From Musa acuminata AAA Group (Eukaryota; Streptophyta; Magnoliopsida; Zingiberales; Musaceae): a DNA stretch of 64,000 nt. Where the stretch lies: assembly GCF_036884655.1 (NCBI RefSeq), contig NC_088345.1:31924501-31988500 (forward strand), in the 5' to 3' direction. The notes under the pieces are model-generated. The model was not told where the DNA came from, did no database searches, and worked only from the letters and a program-made list of their open reading frames with translations. Positions 34,673 to 45,163 of the stretch are shown piece by piece. Every line of letters begins with the position of its first letter. Within the stretch, counting starts at the first letter, position 1. A program made the translations under genes and the position numbers.

Positions 34673-36246
34673 TGTTGAATCTCGGATTTTGATGATGAAG
34701 TCAATTGTCATTTGTTATCTAATTCATATGTTGAGATAAGTGTGCAGGATTAACTACGATGAAAGTAAGACATGTAGTACGAGTTGCGTCGGAGTCAAGA
34801 CTATGATCACGTTGGGAGTTCAAGAGTTCGACGGAAGTTTGGACGGTCATCGGAGGTTCTACGGGAACAAATCCGAGAAGTCTAGGAGCTTGCCAAAAGA
34901 AGCTCGTCGGAACTGGCCAAGTGGATCGTCACAAGTCCAAGAGTTTGCCGGAAGTCCGTCGGAGCATCGCCGGAGGTTCGTCGGATGTTTGCCGGAAGAA
35001 GCGATTGACGCACTGGAGCAAGCTGTAGTAAATGTCTTAAGAAATATCGTAGTTAGCATGTAGATTAAGTTAGGAATGAGAGGTGATCTCATTAACTTAA
35101 TCTGGAGGCAATTGGACCCTTGACAGACCCAAATTGGGCAGAATGGATCAACCCATTCGGACCAGAATTCTTGCTAGGCGGTGGCACCGCTAGGGTCGGA
35201 GGTGGCACCGCCCAAGAGAGGGTGTCCTAGGAAAGCTGGGCGGTGCAACCGCCCTAGGCAAGCGGTGGCACTGCTTGGGCTCAGTCTCCGAGCGAGACTA
35301 GGCGGTACAACCGCCCCTAACAAGCGGTGGAACCGCCTGAGCTTGGTCTCTGAGCTCTGCCAGGCGGTGCAACCACCTTAGTCAGGTGGTGGCACCGTCA
35401 GGGCTCAGTCTCCGAGTGAGACTAGGCGGTGCAACCACCCCTGTCAGGCGGTGGCACTGCCCAGAGGCTCAGTCTCTGAGCTGCTAGGCGGTTGTACCAC
35501 CCCAGTCAGGTGGTGGTACCGCTAGGACTCCGGAACTCCGGGAGATGACATTTTTGAGCTCCAAATTCAAACCAGTTTGTGGCCTATATATACCCCACCC
35601 TTTCCTGCATGAAAGGGCATCGAAAATCCAATCTTACTCTGTGATTTTTAGAGCTCAAAAGTGTTATAAAGGCTAGAAGTTCTCCTTCCTCTTTTTTTAA
35701 GTTTTGATCTTTAAAGAGAGGAGAGAAAAGTTTCTAAGGGTTGTCTCCTAAGCCCGTCAAAAGGAGTGAAGCTATAAAAGGGTGGTTGGCCTTCGCCTAT
35801 TGAAGGAAGGCCTCTAGTAGACGTCGGTGACCTCGTTGGTGGAGGAAGCCAAAAGTAGATGTAGGTCAAGATTGACCGAACCACTCTAAATCTCGGGCAT
35901 TTACTTTAAGTATCTTATCTTCACTGCAAACCTCCTCAATAGCAAACTGCCTTTTGCTCATTTACGAACGTGTTTCATAGTTAAGTATTTTCTGAATCGG
36001 CGTTAAGACGGAAATTGGTTTTATCGTACAAACATCATATTTCAGTTTGAGCTTACATTCTAATTTCTATCTTAACTGCAAACTGCCTTCCTTACTTTAC
36101 TTCAAATACATTTCCATAAGCTTTCAAAGTTATTATCTACACGAAACAACTTTCAACGTACGAATGCAGTTTTAATCATCGAAAGTTTTCCGCCGCACTA
36201 ATTCACCCCCCCCCCCCCCCCCCCCCTAGTGCTCTTGATCGTAACT
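34673..36246 (+). repeat. Element D 5' LTR
   Basis: TGTTGAATCTCGG to GATCGTAACT (terminal CA mutated to CT), 1574 bp. It has U3 dyad array 35175-35525, TATA at 35585-35592 (TATATATA), the dyad GGTCAAGATTGACC near 35865 and a run of 21 Cs at 36206-36226. Confidence 0.88.
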
Positions 36247-36248
36247 AT

Positions 36249-36260
36249 TGGTATCAGAGT
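36249..36260 (+). other. Primer binding site, element D
   Basis: TGGTATCAGAGT, one base from the TGGTATCAGAGC of A, 2 bp after the LTR. Confidence 0.88.
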
Positions 36261-36296
36261 GGGGTTAACTCTCAAATGGATTAAAATCTAAGAGAG

Positions 36297-37882
36297 ATGG
36301 CATACGCCGGAAACCAAGAGGGCCACTCTATTACACGTCCACCCATGTTCAATGGTACTGATTACACCTATTGGAAGACCCGAATGAGGATCTTCCTTAT
36401 TTCAATGGATTTTGAACTTTGGAATCTTGTCGAAAATGGATTTTCGAAGTCTTCTCTTCCAATGATCGATTGGAATGAATTGGAGAAGTAGACTTTCGCT
36501 CTTAATGCAAAGGCTATGAATGCCTTATTTTGTGCGCTTGATAAAAATGAGTTCAATCGTGTTTCGGTTTGTGAAACCACGTTTGATATTTGGCATATAC
36601 TCGAAGTGACTCACGAAGGCATAAGTAGAGTGAAAGAGCCAAAAATCAATCTTTTGATACATTCTTTTGAACTTTTCCAAATGAAACCGAGCGAGACTAT
36701 TGGCGACATATACACCCATTTTATGGATATCGTTAATGGTCTAAAAGGACTCGACAAAAGTTTTTTGGATTTTGAGCTCGTAAATAAGATTCTAAGATCC
36801 CCCTTCCTAAGAGTTGGGACTCTAAAGTCACTGCTATTCAAGAGGCTAAAGATTTAAACAACTTCCATCTTGAAGAACTAATCGGGTCATTAATGACCTA
36901 TGAAATGACTTGTAAGGCTCATGAAGAGCAAGAAGACATCCTTCCAAAGAACAGGAAGGATATGACACTTAGAACTTTAGATGACCACTTGAGAGAAAAC
37001 TCAAGTGATGAGGACTGTGATGATGACTTGTCACTTCTAACAAGGAAATTCAAAAAATTCATTAAGAGAAACAAGTATAAAAGTGACACAAAAAATAAAC
37101 TTGAACCCAAAAAGGACCAAGTTATTTGTTACGAATGCAAAAAGCCAGGATACTACAAAAGTAATTGTCCCCAAGCCAAGAAGAGAACATCAAAGAAGAA
37201 TGCACTCAAAGCAACGTGGGATGACTCGAGTGCGTCCGAAGAAGAGGAGTCCAACACCGAGCAAGTTGCTCATTATGCCTTAATGGCCATCGGAGAAGAG
37301 GTAACAAATTTAATTGATGTAGATTTATCATTTGATGAATTATTAAATACCTTCCATGACTTATTTAATGAATATAAAACAATTAGTAGAAAATATAAAT
37401 TGCTGAAAAATAAGCATGATAGTCTTGTTAGCAATTTTGATAAATTAAAAACTGAATATCATGATAGTTTAGCTCAATGTGAAAAATGCTATGATCTAGA
37501 AACTCTCCAAAAGAAAAACTTGCTACTTAAGGACACATTGAAGAAATTCGAGGTTGGTAGCAAGTCTTTGAACATGATCCTTGCAAACAAGGGTCACGTT
37601 CTCAAAAGATGTGGAATCGGATTTGTGAGAAATCCTCACCAAAATCCAACCACCTTCATAAAAGGCCCTATCTTACATGTTCGACACCAAAACAAATGCA
37701 ACATTTGTTACAAATATGGACACAAAACGCATCAGTGTCCATTCAAGAAAATTAGTCTGAACAAATTAATTTGGATTCCTAAAGGAACCTTGATAAACTC
37801 TATGCAACATGATAAACAATGTAAATCAGTTTTTGAGGCACCCAAAAGTAAATGGGTACCTAAAAATCTCCCCTTCTTGTAG
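36297..37882 (+). pseudogene. gag: Gag of element D, disrupted
   Basis: Start MAYAGNQEGHSITRPPMF. The core is at residues 1-190 (YWKTRMRIFLISMDFELWN, then the SETIGDIYTHF block). A first zinc knuckle CYECKKPGYYKSNC has Tyr in place of the metal-binding His. An acidic patch SSASEEEESN, a coiled coil with SRKYKLLKNKHDSLVSNFDK and an intact second knuckle CNICYKYGHKTHQC follow. TAG at 36489-36491 and a one-base insertion in the C run near 36800 break it. The final stop is TAG 37880-37882 followed by AAACAAACACC, as in A and B. It is the best-preserved Gag tail in the window. Confidence 0.88.
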
Positions 37883-38389
37883 AAACAAACACCATCAAAA
37901 GCTAGGAGCAAGAGATATTATCTTGCTTTTTGGGTACTTGATATTCATGACTCGAGATCCAAAAGAACATGTAATGCTCTCTAGCCTAAATAGTAAAAAG
38001 AGGATTAAAAAATTAATATTACAGAGTGATACTAATACAATCCTATTTAATCCCTCAAATTTTGAAACTCATAATTCTCCCTTCGTATACCCTCCGGATT
38101 TCTGAACTCATTGAATTGATTTCTTCTTTATCTTTGTATCCAACTATATCATGAACTTACGTCTTGCAAGCAAAGTTTGTCATAAACTTGTGAAGCTTAC
38201 CAACTTAGATAATAAGTCATGAACATGTCTAAAATTGCGTACGACATTTAAAGTAGAATATGCGCGTCACAAGATCTATCTTGAACATACGAAATTTCTC
38301 ATCTTGAAATGGAAACTCTTACATAATTACGAATGTAAAGTTGATTGCTCCACAAATGAAAACTCTCCTCAAGTTGAAAACATCCAAAT
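37883..38389 (+). other. Pol-deletion scar of element D
   Basis: AAAAGCTAGGAGCAAGAGAT (37898-37917) still matches the protease leader of A. The DSG motif that should follow is replaced by AT-rich sequence shared with B (18561-19114). No gene is visible. Confidence 0.65.
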
Positions 38390-38782
38390 TAGCCCATACA
38401 GCCCCCAAACAAGTGCTCACTACCTGTAGGCGATGGCACCAACCAGCTGGCGGTAGCACCGCTGGCTGTCACGGGTTGCAAGCGGTTGCACTGCCCCAGC
38501 CAGCGGTGCAACTGCCCGCAATCTTGCCCCCTTTTAAACCGAGCTAGAGCCAGCGATGGAACCGGCCCCAACTCACTCCCTTCCCCTCTTTACACCACCA
38601 AAGCTTCTCCACCTCCATTTTTCCCATCTTAGCATCCCAAATACTCCTCATTTCAAAGCCAAAGATCAGCAATCTCTCCTTCTCTTAAGGATCTCACTTA
38701 AGGTATTCTCTAAGAAGCCTTTAAATTCTATTTTTGAGTCATTTATTCTTGCTCATTACTATCTTCTTAAATAGCAATAGTT
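38390..38782 (+). promoter_or_regulatory. GC-rich leader and possible promoter of ORF2, element D
   Basis: GCGGTTGCA/TGCAACTGC dyads at 38440-38520 are followed by CCCCCTTTTAAACCGAGC (38525-38542, TATA-like), a CT-rich untranslated stretch with few purines, ACTTAAG|GTATTCTCT near 38702 (donor-like) and AAATAGCAATAG just before the ATG (acceptor-like). The same order occurs in B and at 43004-43301. Promoter and intron are inferences. Confidence 0.45.
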
Positions 38783-39892
38783 ATGGGTTCCAGAAGATCC
38801 TCTAGGGACAAAGGGAAGAGGAGATTAGAAGAAGAATTTGATCTTACCCTTTTCGATTCAAAATATCATGCTGAAAAATTTTCTTCCTTCAAATTTAGAA
38901 GTGTCAATAAGGGAAAACATGTAGATCTAGATGAACTAAGAGACTTAGAGACAATCCAATGGTTTGCAAACTTAGATCTACTTCCAATTTTATAAATTAG
39001 TGAACCCATCTATCCAAGACTTGTTAGATTGTTTTACAATAATCTACAAGTAGATAAAGAAGAAAGAGTGTCTACCTATCTCTTAGGACAACATATCTCC
39101 ATTACGGATAGATTCATTTGTGACATGATAGGCATTCCCATAAAAAATAGAGGTCTTTATTTTAGAGGATTAAGGGACAATGAAACAGTTGGGACAACAT
39201 ATATTGAAGCCTTAGGAACAATTTTCAGTAATCCCAACTTAGTGATAGTTCCTAAAAGCTGTGAACATCTACTACCACTAAACACTAAGGTACTTCATCA
39301 TATCATAACTAGCATCATTCTCTCTAAACAATACCATTATGATGTAGCAAGTCAAATGGAATTAGGAACCATGTATTGGATCATGAAAGAATATAACATC
39401 TGCTTTGGTTACCTTATCCAAAAAAACATGATAGAACTATCTAAGAAAGACATCATGCTTCCATATGGTGGTATAATCACTAGAATACTTAAAGCCTACG
39501 ATATTCCAATACCACCTGACGAAGAAGTGATGAAAGTAGATAGATTTAGCATAATAAAAAAAAATCTACTTCACCGATTGAGATATTTTTATAGAAACGA
39601 TAATTGGGTTAGAATGCCTAGAAGAACCGATCCCCCTCAACCTGAACCAGAACCCGAAACACCAGTCTTTAGGGATACTCAATCTCCTCCGATCTATATC
39701 TTTGAGGAAACACATCCATTTAAGCAAGCTCCTGCATCATCTATCGAAGACATTGGGATTCGGATGGACCGATTTGAACAAAGACAAGATCGGCTTGAAC
39801 ATCGACAAGATCAAATCCTATCTGAGCTACAGCAAATTCATTGACAACTTGATTCTTTATTTAGGCATTTTAATTTTTCACCTCCTGAATAA
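38783..39892 (+). pseudogene. ORF2 of element D: plant transposon-protein-like, replaces pol
   Basis: 370 codons including the stop. A basic N-terminus (GSRRSSRDKGKRR) leads to an FDSKYHAEKFSSFK block, then LVRLFYNNLQVDKEERVSTY (about 78-97), IGIPIKNRGLYFRG, and MELGTMYWIMKEYN to about 265. A Pro/Glu linker PPQPEPEPETP (about 290) and a heptad-like tail RFEQRQDRLEHRQDQIL (about 330-346) follow. The core resembles the 'putative plant transposon protein' domain (PF20167 as I recall), also found beside Athila-type elements; function unknown. There is no signal peptide, membrane segment or catalytic motif. Stops TAA 38993-38995 and TGA 39842-39844 are single transitions; the copy at 50543 reads through at both places. 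Confidence 0.72.
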
Positions 39893-41717
39893 GCTTGTAT
39901 ATATGGACACAATCATCTCTTGTTGTAACAATTACGTTGTTGTAAACTCTTTATGTTACTCACCTTGATCACAATGCCTTTATGACTACTAATCTTTGAT
40001 ATGGTTACTTGATGTATTAATTGGTGACAATATGCAGGGTTACGTTGCTTAATCTCGTTACTCATTGTCGGATTTCACGTTGAAATTAAATATTTCTATA
40101 ATGCCTACTTTGAAAACCTTGTGTCTGGGTTTCCATGATAAATATGATTTGAGAAAGTAATATAGCCATTAAATTGATGTGTCATTTCCATGATGTTAAT
40201 GTGTCATGATATTACCATGATGTTGATGTATTGCCATGATGTTGATGTATTGCCATGATGTTAATGTGTCATTATATTACCATAATACTAAACATCAACT
40301 AGCTGATATTTTTATAAAACCTCTAAGTGAAGAACAATTTGATTTTATTAGAAGAGAATTAGGAATGCTAATATGTCCGAATACATAAACTTATTTTTCG
40401 GACTTTATTGATTGAATGATCAAATCACTTGATTGTCATTACATGCCTAAAATTACATGTTAGAAATTATGTACATAAAAATTTCCATAACGATGGGCAT
40501 GTTTTGTCTTCATGATTGTATTTGAAAATCTATAGTTTAGTCTTGTCCGAATGCATGAAAGTGTTAATTTCATTTTCGGATTCTATTAACTAGTGGTATC
40601 CTAACAATCGGATTTTGTCGATACATTATCCTTTTTCAAACTTAATAAGTATATGTTATATCAAGTTTGATTCTCATCATTGATTTTTAACATAGGGAAT
40701 CAACTAGCAAAAACATCTCTCATATACTTATCATGTGAAATTTTTTTTTTTGAGAAATGGATTTGATAAAATGATTCCTGCTTGTAAATTCCTTCTTGAA
40801 ATATGGATGTTAGTGTTTTTACTTGCAAGGATTTGTTTCACATACATATCTTGATCCTTGTAAAAATGGAGTATGATTTAATCTCTCATCGATTTTAACT
40901 TCATTCAAAGTAAACTCACAAATAGCTGGTATCACAAATAGCGTTCCATCTTCATGCAAAAAGATAATAACAAATGAAAAGGAAGCAGTATTAAAAGCTA
41001 TCTCCATGTCATGTTTTCCTTGAGATATTTGCATAATTGGTATCCTATCACTCACTGTTAGAAAATGACATGAACCTAGTTATGGCATGAATAAATACCA
41101 CACTTATGCTTAAAATTTGCTTATATCGTTCTCCTTTTTGTTGATGACAAAGGGGGAGAGATATATGAATTGATGCTATGATTATGCCATACTTGAATCA
41201 TCGAAAATATTTGAATTGATGATAACTATGATTGCCATATTTGCATTATGTCATGCTTGCATCATCGAAAATATATGAATTGATGATAACTATGATTGCC
41301 ATATTTGCATTATGCCATGTTTGCATATCAAGAACTTGCATCATAATTTTATGTGTTGATATCTTACCATGTGATGAAATGCTACGATTGTTAAACACTT
41401 GAAATGTTTGCTTTACGTTTGAGATATCAAAAGCTTCAATTGTAAATTTACATGTTGATATCTTATGTTGAACTGCTACCATCATTCATATTTGAAATGT
41501 AAAACTTGAGAATGGATGTCAAGTCTTGACATCATTTTTAGTAAGATACATCATGATAGGAATCATGAAGGGAGTAATTGATAAGGTTAAGAGTTATTAA
41601 ATTATCAATAAGTCTATTGAATTCAAAGGCCTTGAATTCAAGATTGACTTATCTCAAGTATGGCATATAGATAGGGGGAGTTAAGGTTAACTCCGTTATC
41701 AATTGATTGTCATCATC
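39893..41717 (+). other. 3' non-coding region of element D
   Basis: AT-rich with ATGATGTTGATGTATTGCC repeats near 40190-40260, a remnant of pol at 40290, a polypurine-like ACAAAGGGGGAGAG near 41147, direct repeats of GATAACTATGATTGCCATAT (41220, 41284), and the dyad GGAGTTAAGGTTAACTCC at 41677-41694. Confidence 0.7.
40290..40388 (+). pseudogene. RNase H C-terminal remnant of pol, element D
   Basis: 33 codons, KHQLADIFIKPLSEEQFDF then IRRELGMLICP and TAA. They align with the last residues of pol in A (5932-6024). Only this tail survives, which shows that ORF2 lies where the rest of pol used to be. Confidence 0.85.
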
Positions 41718-41730
41718 AAAAAGGGGGAGA
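41718..41730 (+). other. Polypurine tract, element D
   Basis: AAAAAGGGGGAGA before the 3' LTR at 41732. Confidence 0.9.
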
Positions 41731-41731
41731 T

Positions 41732-43003
41732 AGTTGAATCTCGGATTTTGATGATGAAGTCAATTGTCATTTGTTATCTAATTCATATGTTAAGATAAGT
41801 GTGCAGGATTAACTATGATGAAAGTAAGACATGCAGCAGGAGTTGCGTCGGAGTCAAGACTATGATCACGTTGGGAGTTCAAGAGTTCGATGGAAGTCCG
41901 GACGGTCGTCGGAGGTTTTGCAGGAACAAATCCGAGAAGTCCAAGAGCTTTTCAAAAGAAGCTCGTCGGAACTCGCCAAGTGGATCGTCGCAAGTCCAGA
42001 AGTCCGTCAGAGCATCGCCGGAGGTTCAACGGAAGTTCGCTGGAAGCTCGCCGGAAGAAGCGATTGACGCACCGGAGCAAGCTATAGTAAATATGTTAAG
42101 AAATGTCATAGTTAGTATGTAGATTAAGTTAGGAATGGGAGCAAGACTGGGCGGTGCAACCACCCCTAACAAGCGATGGAACCGCTTGAGATCGATCTCC
42201 AAGCTCTACCAGGTGGTGAACCGCCCCAATCAAGCGGTGGCACCGCCAGGGCTCAGTCTCCGAGCGAGACTGGGTGGTGCAACCGCCCCAGTCAAGCGGT
42301 GGCACCGCCCAGAGGCTCAGTCTCCGAGCTGCCAGGCGGTTGTACCGCCCCAATCAGGCGGTAGTACTGCCAGGACCCCGGAAATCTGGGAGATGAAATT
42401 TTTGAGCTCTAAATTCAAACCAGTTTGGGGCCTATATATACCCCACCCATTCCTGCATGAAAGGGCACTGAAATACAATCTTACTCTGTGAGTTTTAGAG
42501 CTCAAAAGTGTTGTAATGGTTAGAAGTTCTCCTCCCTCTTTTTCCAAGTTATGATCTTTCAAGAGAGGAGAGAAAAGTTTGTAAGGGTTGTCTCCTAAGC
42601 CCGTCAAAAGGAGTGAAACTATAAAAGGGTGGTTGGCCTTCGCCTATTGAAGGAAGGCCTCTAGTGGATGTCGGTGACCTCGTTGGTGGAGGAAGCCAAA
42701 AGCGGATGTAGGTCAAGATTGACTGAACCACTCTAAATCTCGGTTTGCATTTACTTTGAGCATCTTATCTTTACTACAAACCTCCCCAATAGCTTACTGC
42801 CTTCTGCTCATTTATAAATGTGTTTCATAGTTAAGTATTTTCCAAATCGGCATTAAGATGGAAATCAATTTTATCGTACGAACATCATATTTCAGTTTGC
42901 GTTTACATTCTGATTTCTATTTTAACTGCAAATAGCCTTTCTTACGTTACTTCAAATACGTTTCCATAAGCTTTCAAAGTTATTATCTGTATGAAACGAC
43001 TTT
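41732..43003 (+). repeat. Element D 3' LTR, truncated
   Basis: Starts AGTTGAATCTCGG (TG mutated to AG). It follows the 5' LTR to about 43003, with TATATATA near 42432, then breaks off in the R/U5 side before the C run. The dyad array is shorter (42148-42375) than in the 5' LTR. Confidence 0.83.
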
Positions 43004-43301
43004 CCAATACCACCCCAGCTAGTGGTGCAACCACCCGTAATCTTACCCCCTTTTAAACTGAGCTAGGGCCGGCAGTGGAATCGACGCCAACTCACTCCCT
43101 TCCCCTCTTTACACCACCAAAGCTTCTCCACCTCCATTTCTCCCATCTTAGCATCCCAAATACTCCTCATTTCAAAGCCAAAGATCAGCAATCTCTTCTT
43201 CTCTTAAGGATCTCACTTAAGGTATTCTCTAATAAGCCTTTAAATTCTGTTTTTGAGTCATTTACTCTTGTTCATTACTATCTTCTTAAATAGCAGTAGT
43301 T
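43004..43301 (+). promoter_or_regulatory. Leader of a second ORF2 copy
   Basis: Matches 38490-38782: CCCCCTTTTAAACTGAGC, CT-rich leader, ACTTAAG|GTATTCTCT, AAATAGCAGTAG. It is fused directly to the broken LTR, so a rearrangement removed LTR end, gag and scar. Confidence 0.5.
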
Positions 43302-43497
43302 ATGGGCTCTAGAAGATCCCCTAGGGACAAAGGGAAGAGGAGATTAGAAGAAGACTTTGATCTTACCCTTTTCGATTCAAAATATCATGCTGAAAAATTT
43401 TCTTCCTTCAAATTTAGAAGTGTCAATAAGGTAAAACATGTAGATCTAGATGAACTAAGAGACTTAGAGACAATCTAATGGTTTGCAAACTTAGACC
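43302..43497 (+). pseudogene. Second ORF2 copy, 5' part
   Basis: First 65 codons, MGSRRSPRDKGKRRLEEDFD onward, highly similar to 38783-38978. TAA near 43478 interrupts it. Element E is inserted at 43498, and the frame resumes at 50543. Confidence 0.75.
43493..43497. repeat. Target-site duplication of element E, left copy (AGACC)
   Basis: AGACC versus AGATC at 50538-50542. D reads AGATC at this position, so the left copy has mutated. Confidence 0.78.
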
Positions 43498-45113
43498 TGT
43501 TGAATCTCGTATTTTGATGATGAAACCAATTGATAATTATGTTTATGTTTAACTGCATTTTGAGTGATGCAGGTCTACTCAGGATTAGACAATTAAGGCA
43601 GGAGGAATTGACGTTGCGCCGGAGGAGATCACGTTAGGATATTGGATGGCAGAAGGCTTCGGACGTCGGGCATCAGGCCAAGAGCAGAATTGTGCCAAGG
43701 ATATCGGCGTTGCGGAGGTCAACCGCCGATTGGGCAACAAGCCGCAAGAGAGGACGATGCGCCGAAGAATCGGACGAAGCGCCAACCAATGACGTGCCGG
43801 GCAACAGAATGTCAATTCGCTTTATAATAATTGTCTAGATTGGGGTAGAGTTTTTGCTTGTGTGTGCAGGATTAACTACGATAACGACGAAGACATAAAG
43901 TAAAACAAAGTGTCGGAGTCAAGCATGAAGGATTCATTGTGAGTTCGAGAGTTCGACGGAAGTCCGAAGGTTCATCGGGAATGTTGCCGGAAATAGCCAA
44001 GAATGAGTAGGGAGCTTGCCGAAGGGTTTTTCGGAAGCTCACCGGAAGGTTCGTTGGAAGTTCGCGGAGCTCACCGAGAAAGATCAGAGCTTGCCGAAGA
44101 AGCTCATCGGAACTCGCCAAGATCAAATCGTGAAGTCTAGGAGCTTACCGGGAGTCCGCAGAATGGTTTCCGAGAGTTTATCGGAAGACCGCCGGAAGTT
44201 CGCCGAAAGCTTGCTGGAAGAAGTCTTGATTTATGGACTTTGTAATAGCTTAAAAAATGCCTTTAAATTTATAGTTAGCAAGTTAATTAGGATTAGGATT
44301 AGGTATTAATCCTATAACCCAAGTAGGGGCCAATTGGGCCCGAGTTTGGACTGGTTTGGGCCAAGTTTAGAGCCCAACCAGTGAGCTGAATTGGCCTAGG
44401 CGGTGGCACCGCCTAGGCTGGGCGGTGGTACCGCCCAGCACCCGAGAGCTGGGCGGTGACACCTCCTGGGCTGGGCGGTTGCACCGCCCAGCACCCGAGC
44501 GCCGAGCGGTGGCATCGCCAGCATCGGGAACATAAGAGAATTCAAATTTTTAGAGCCCAAATTTGAATCCTCTTGAGGCCTATAAATACCCCTCAAGTCT
44601 CAACTGAGAAAACAACTTTTTGAGCAGCAATTGTTTGAGAGAAAGGTCTTAGAAAAGTCTTTGCTAGTCTTGTTTTCAATTTGCTAGTGTTCACCTCCTT
44701 CTTTCTTGTTGAAAATATGTAAGAGAGTGAACCGCTTGTAAAAAGTTGTAAGAGGGGTATTTGCCCTTCCATTTCAAAAGATTTGCTAGTGGAAGGTGGG
44801 AGCCTCATCGAAGAGGGGCCTCGCAAGTGGATGTAGGTCATTTGACCGAACCATTGTAAAATCGGCGTGATCTCTGGTTTGCATTTACTTATTGTCATTT
44901 ACATTACTATAAACCATTTGCACTTTAATGCTCTACTTCTTTGTCTCCATCTTACTTATCTCTTCAAGTTAAAACGCAATTGAAATGGTTTCAAACGAAA
45001 ACGTTGTTTTTATCGTACGAAGTTTCCGAAAGTGTTTAAATCATCAAAAGTTTATCACACTTTATCGCTGCACTAATTCACCCCCCCCTCTTAGTGCCGC
45101 TCCGATCATAACA
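43498..45113 (+). repeat. Element E 5' LTR
   Basis: TGTTGAATCTCGT to CGATCATAACA, 1616 bp. U3 is composite: 43560-43840 resembles the head of the C-type LTR and 43860-44240 the head of the A-type LTR, each opening with TGCAGG. It has dyads 44398-44520, TATA 44581-44588 and C8 at 45081-45088. Confidence 0.88.
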
Positions 45114-45115
45114 AT

Positions 45116-45127
45116 TGGTATCAGAGC
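45116..45127 (+). other. Primer binding site, element E
   Basis: TGGTATCAGAGC, 2 bp after the LTR. Confidence 0.9.
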
Positions 45128-45163
45128 CCGGTATTTCTCATTTCGGATTTACACCCGAGAGAA

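Larger units (their letters stand above)
34673..43003 (+). mobile_element. Element D: non-autonomous Sirevirus with gag and ORF2 replacing pol
   Basis: LTR 34673-36246, primer site, gag 36297-37882, ORF2 38783-39892, a 33-codon RNase H tail at 40290-40388, polypurine tract, then a 3' LTR truncated at about 43003. Protease, integrase and reverse transcriptase are absent. The pol end is retained, so this is an internal replacement in a once autonomous element and not a 3' truncation. The right end is lost in a mosaic, so no target duplication can be paired. Confidence 0.85.
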
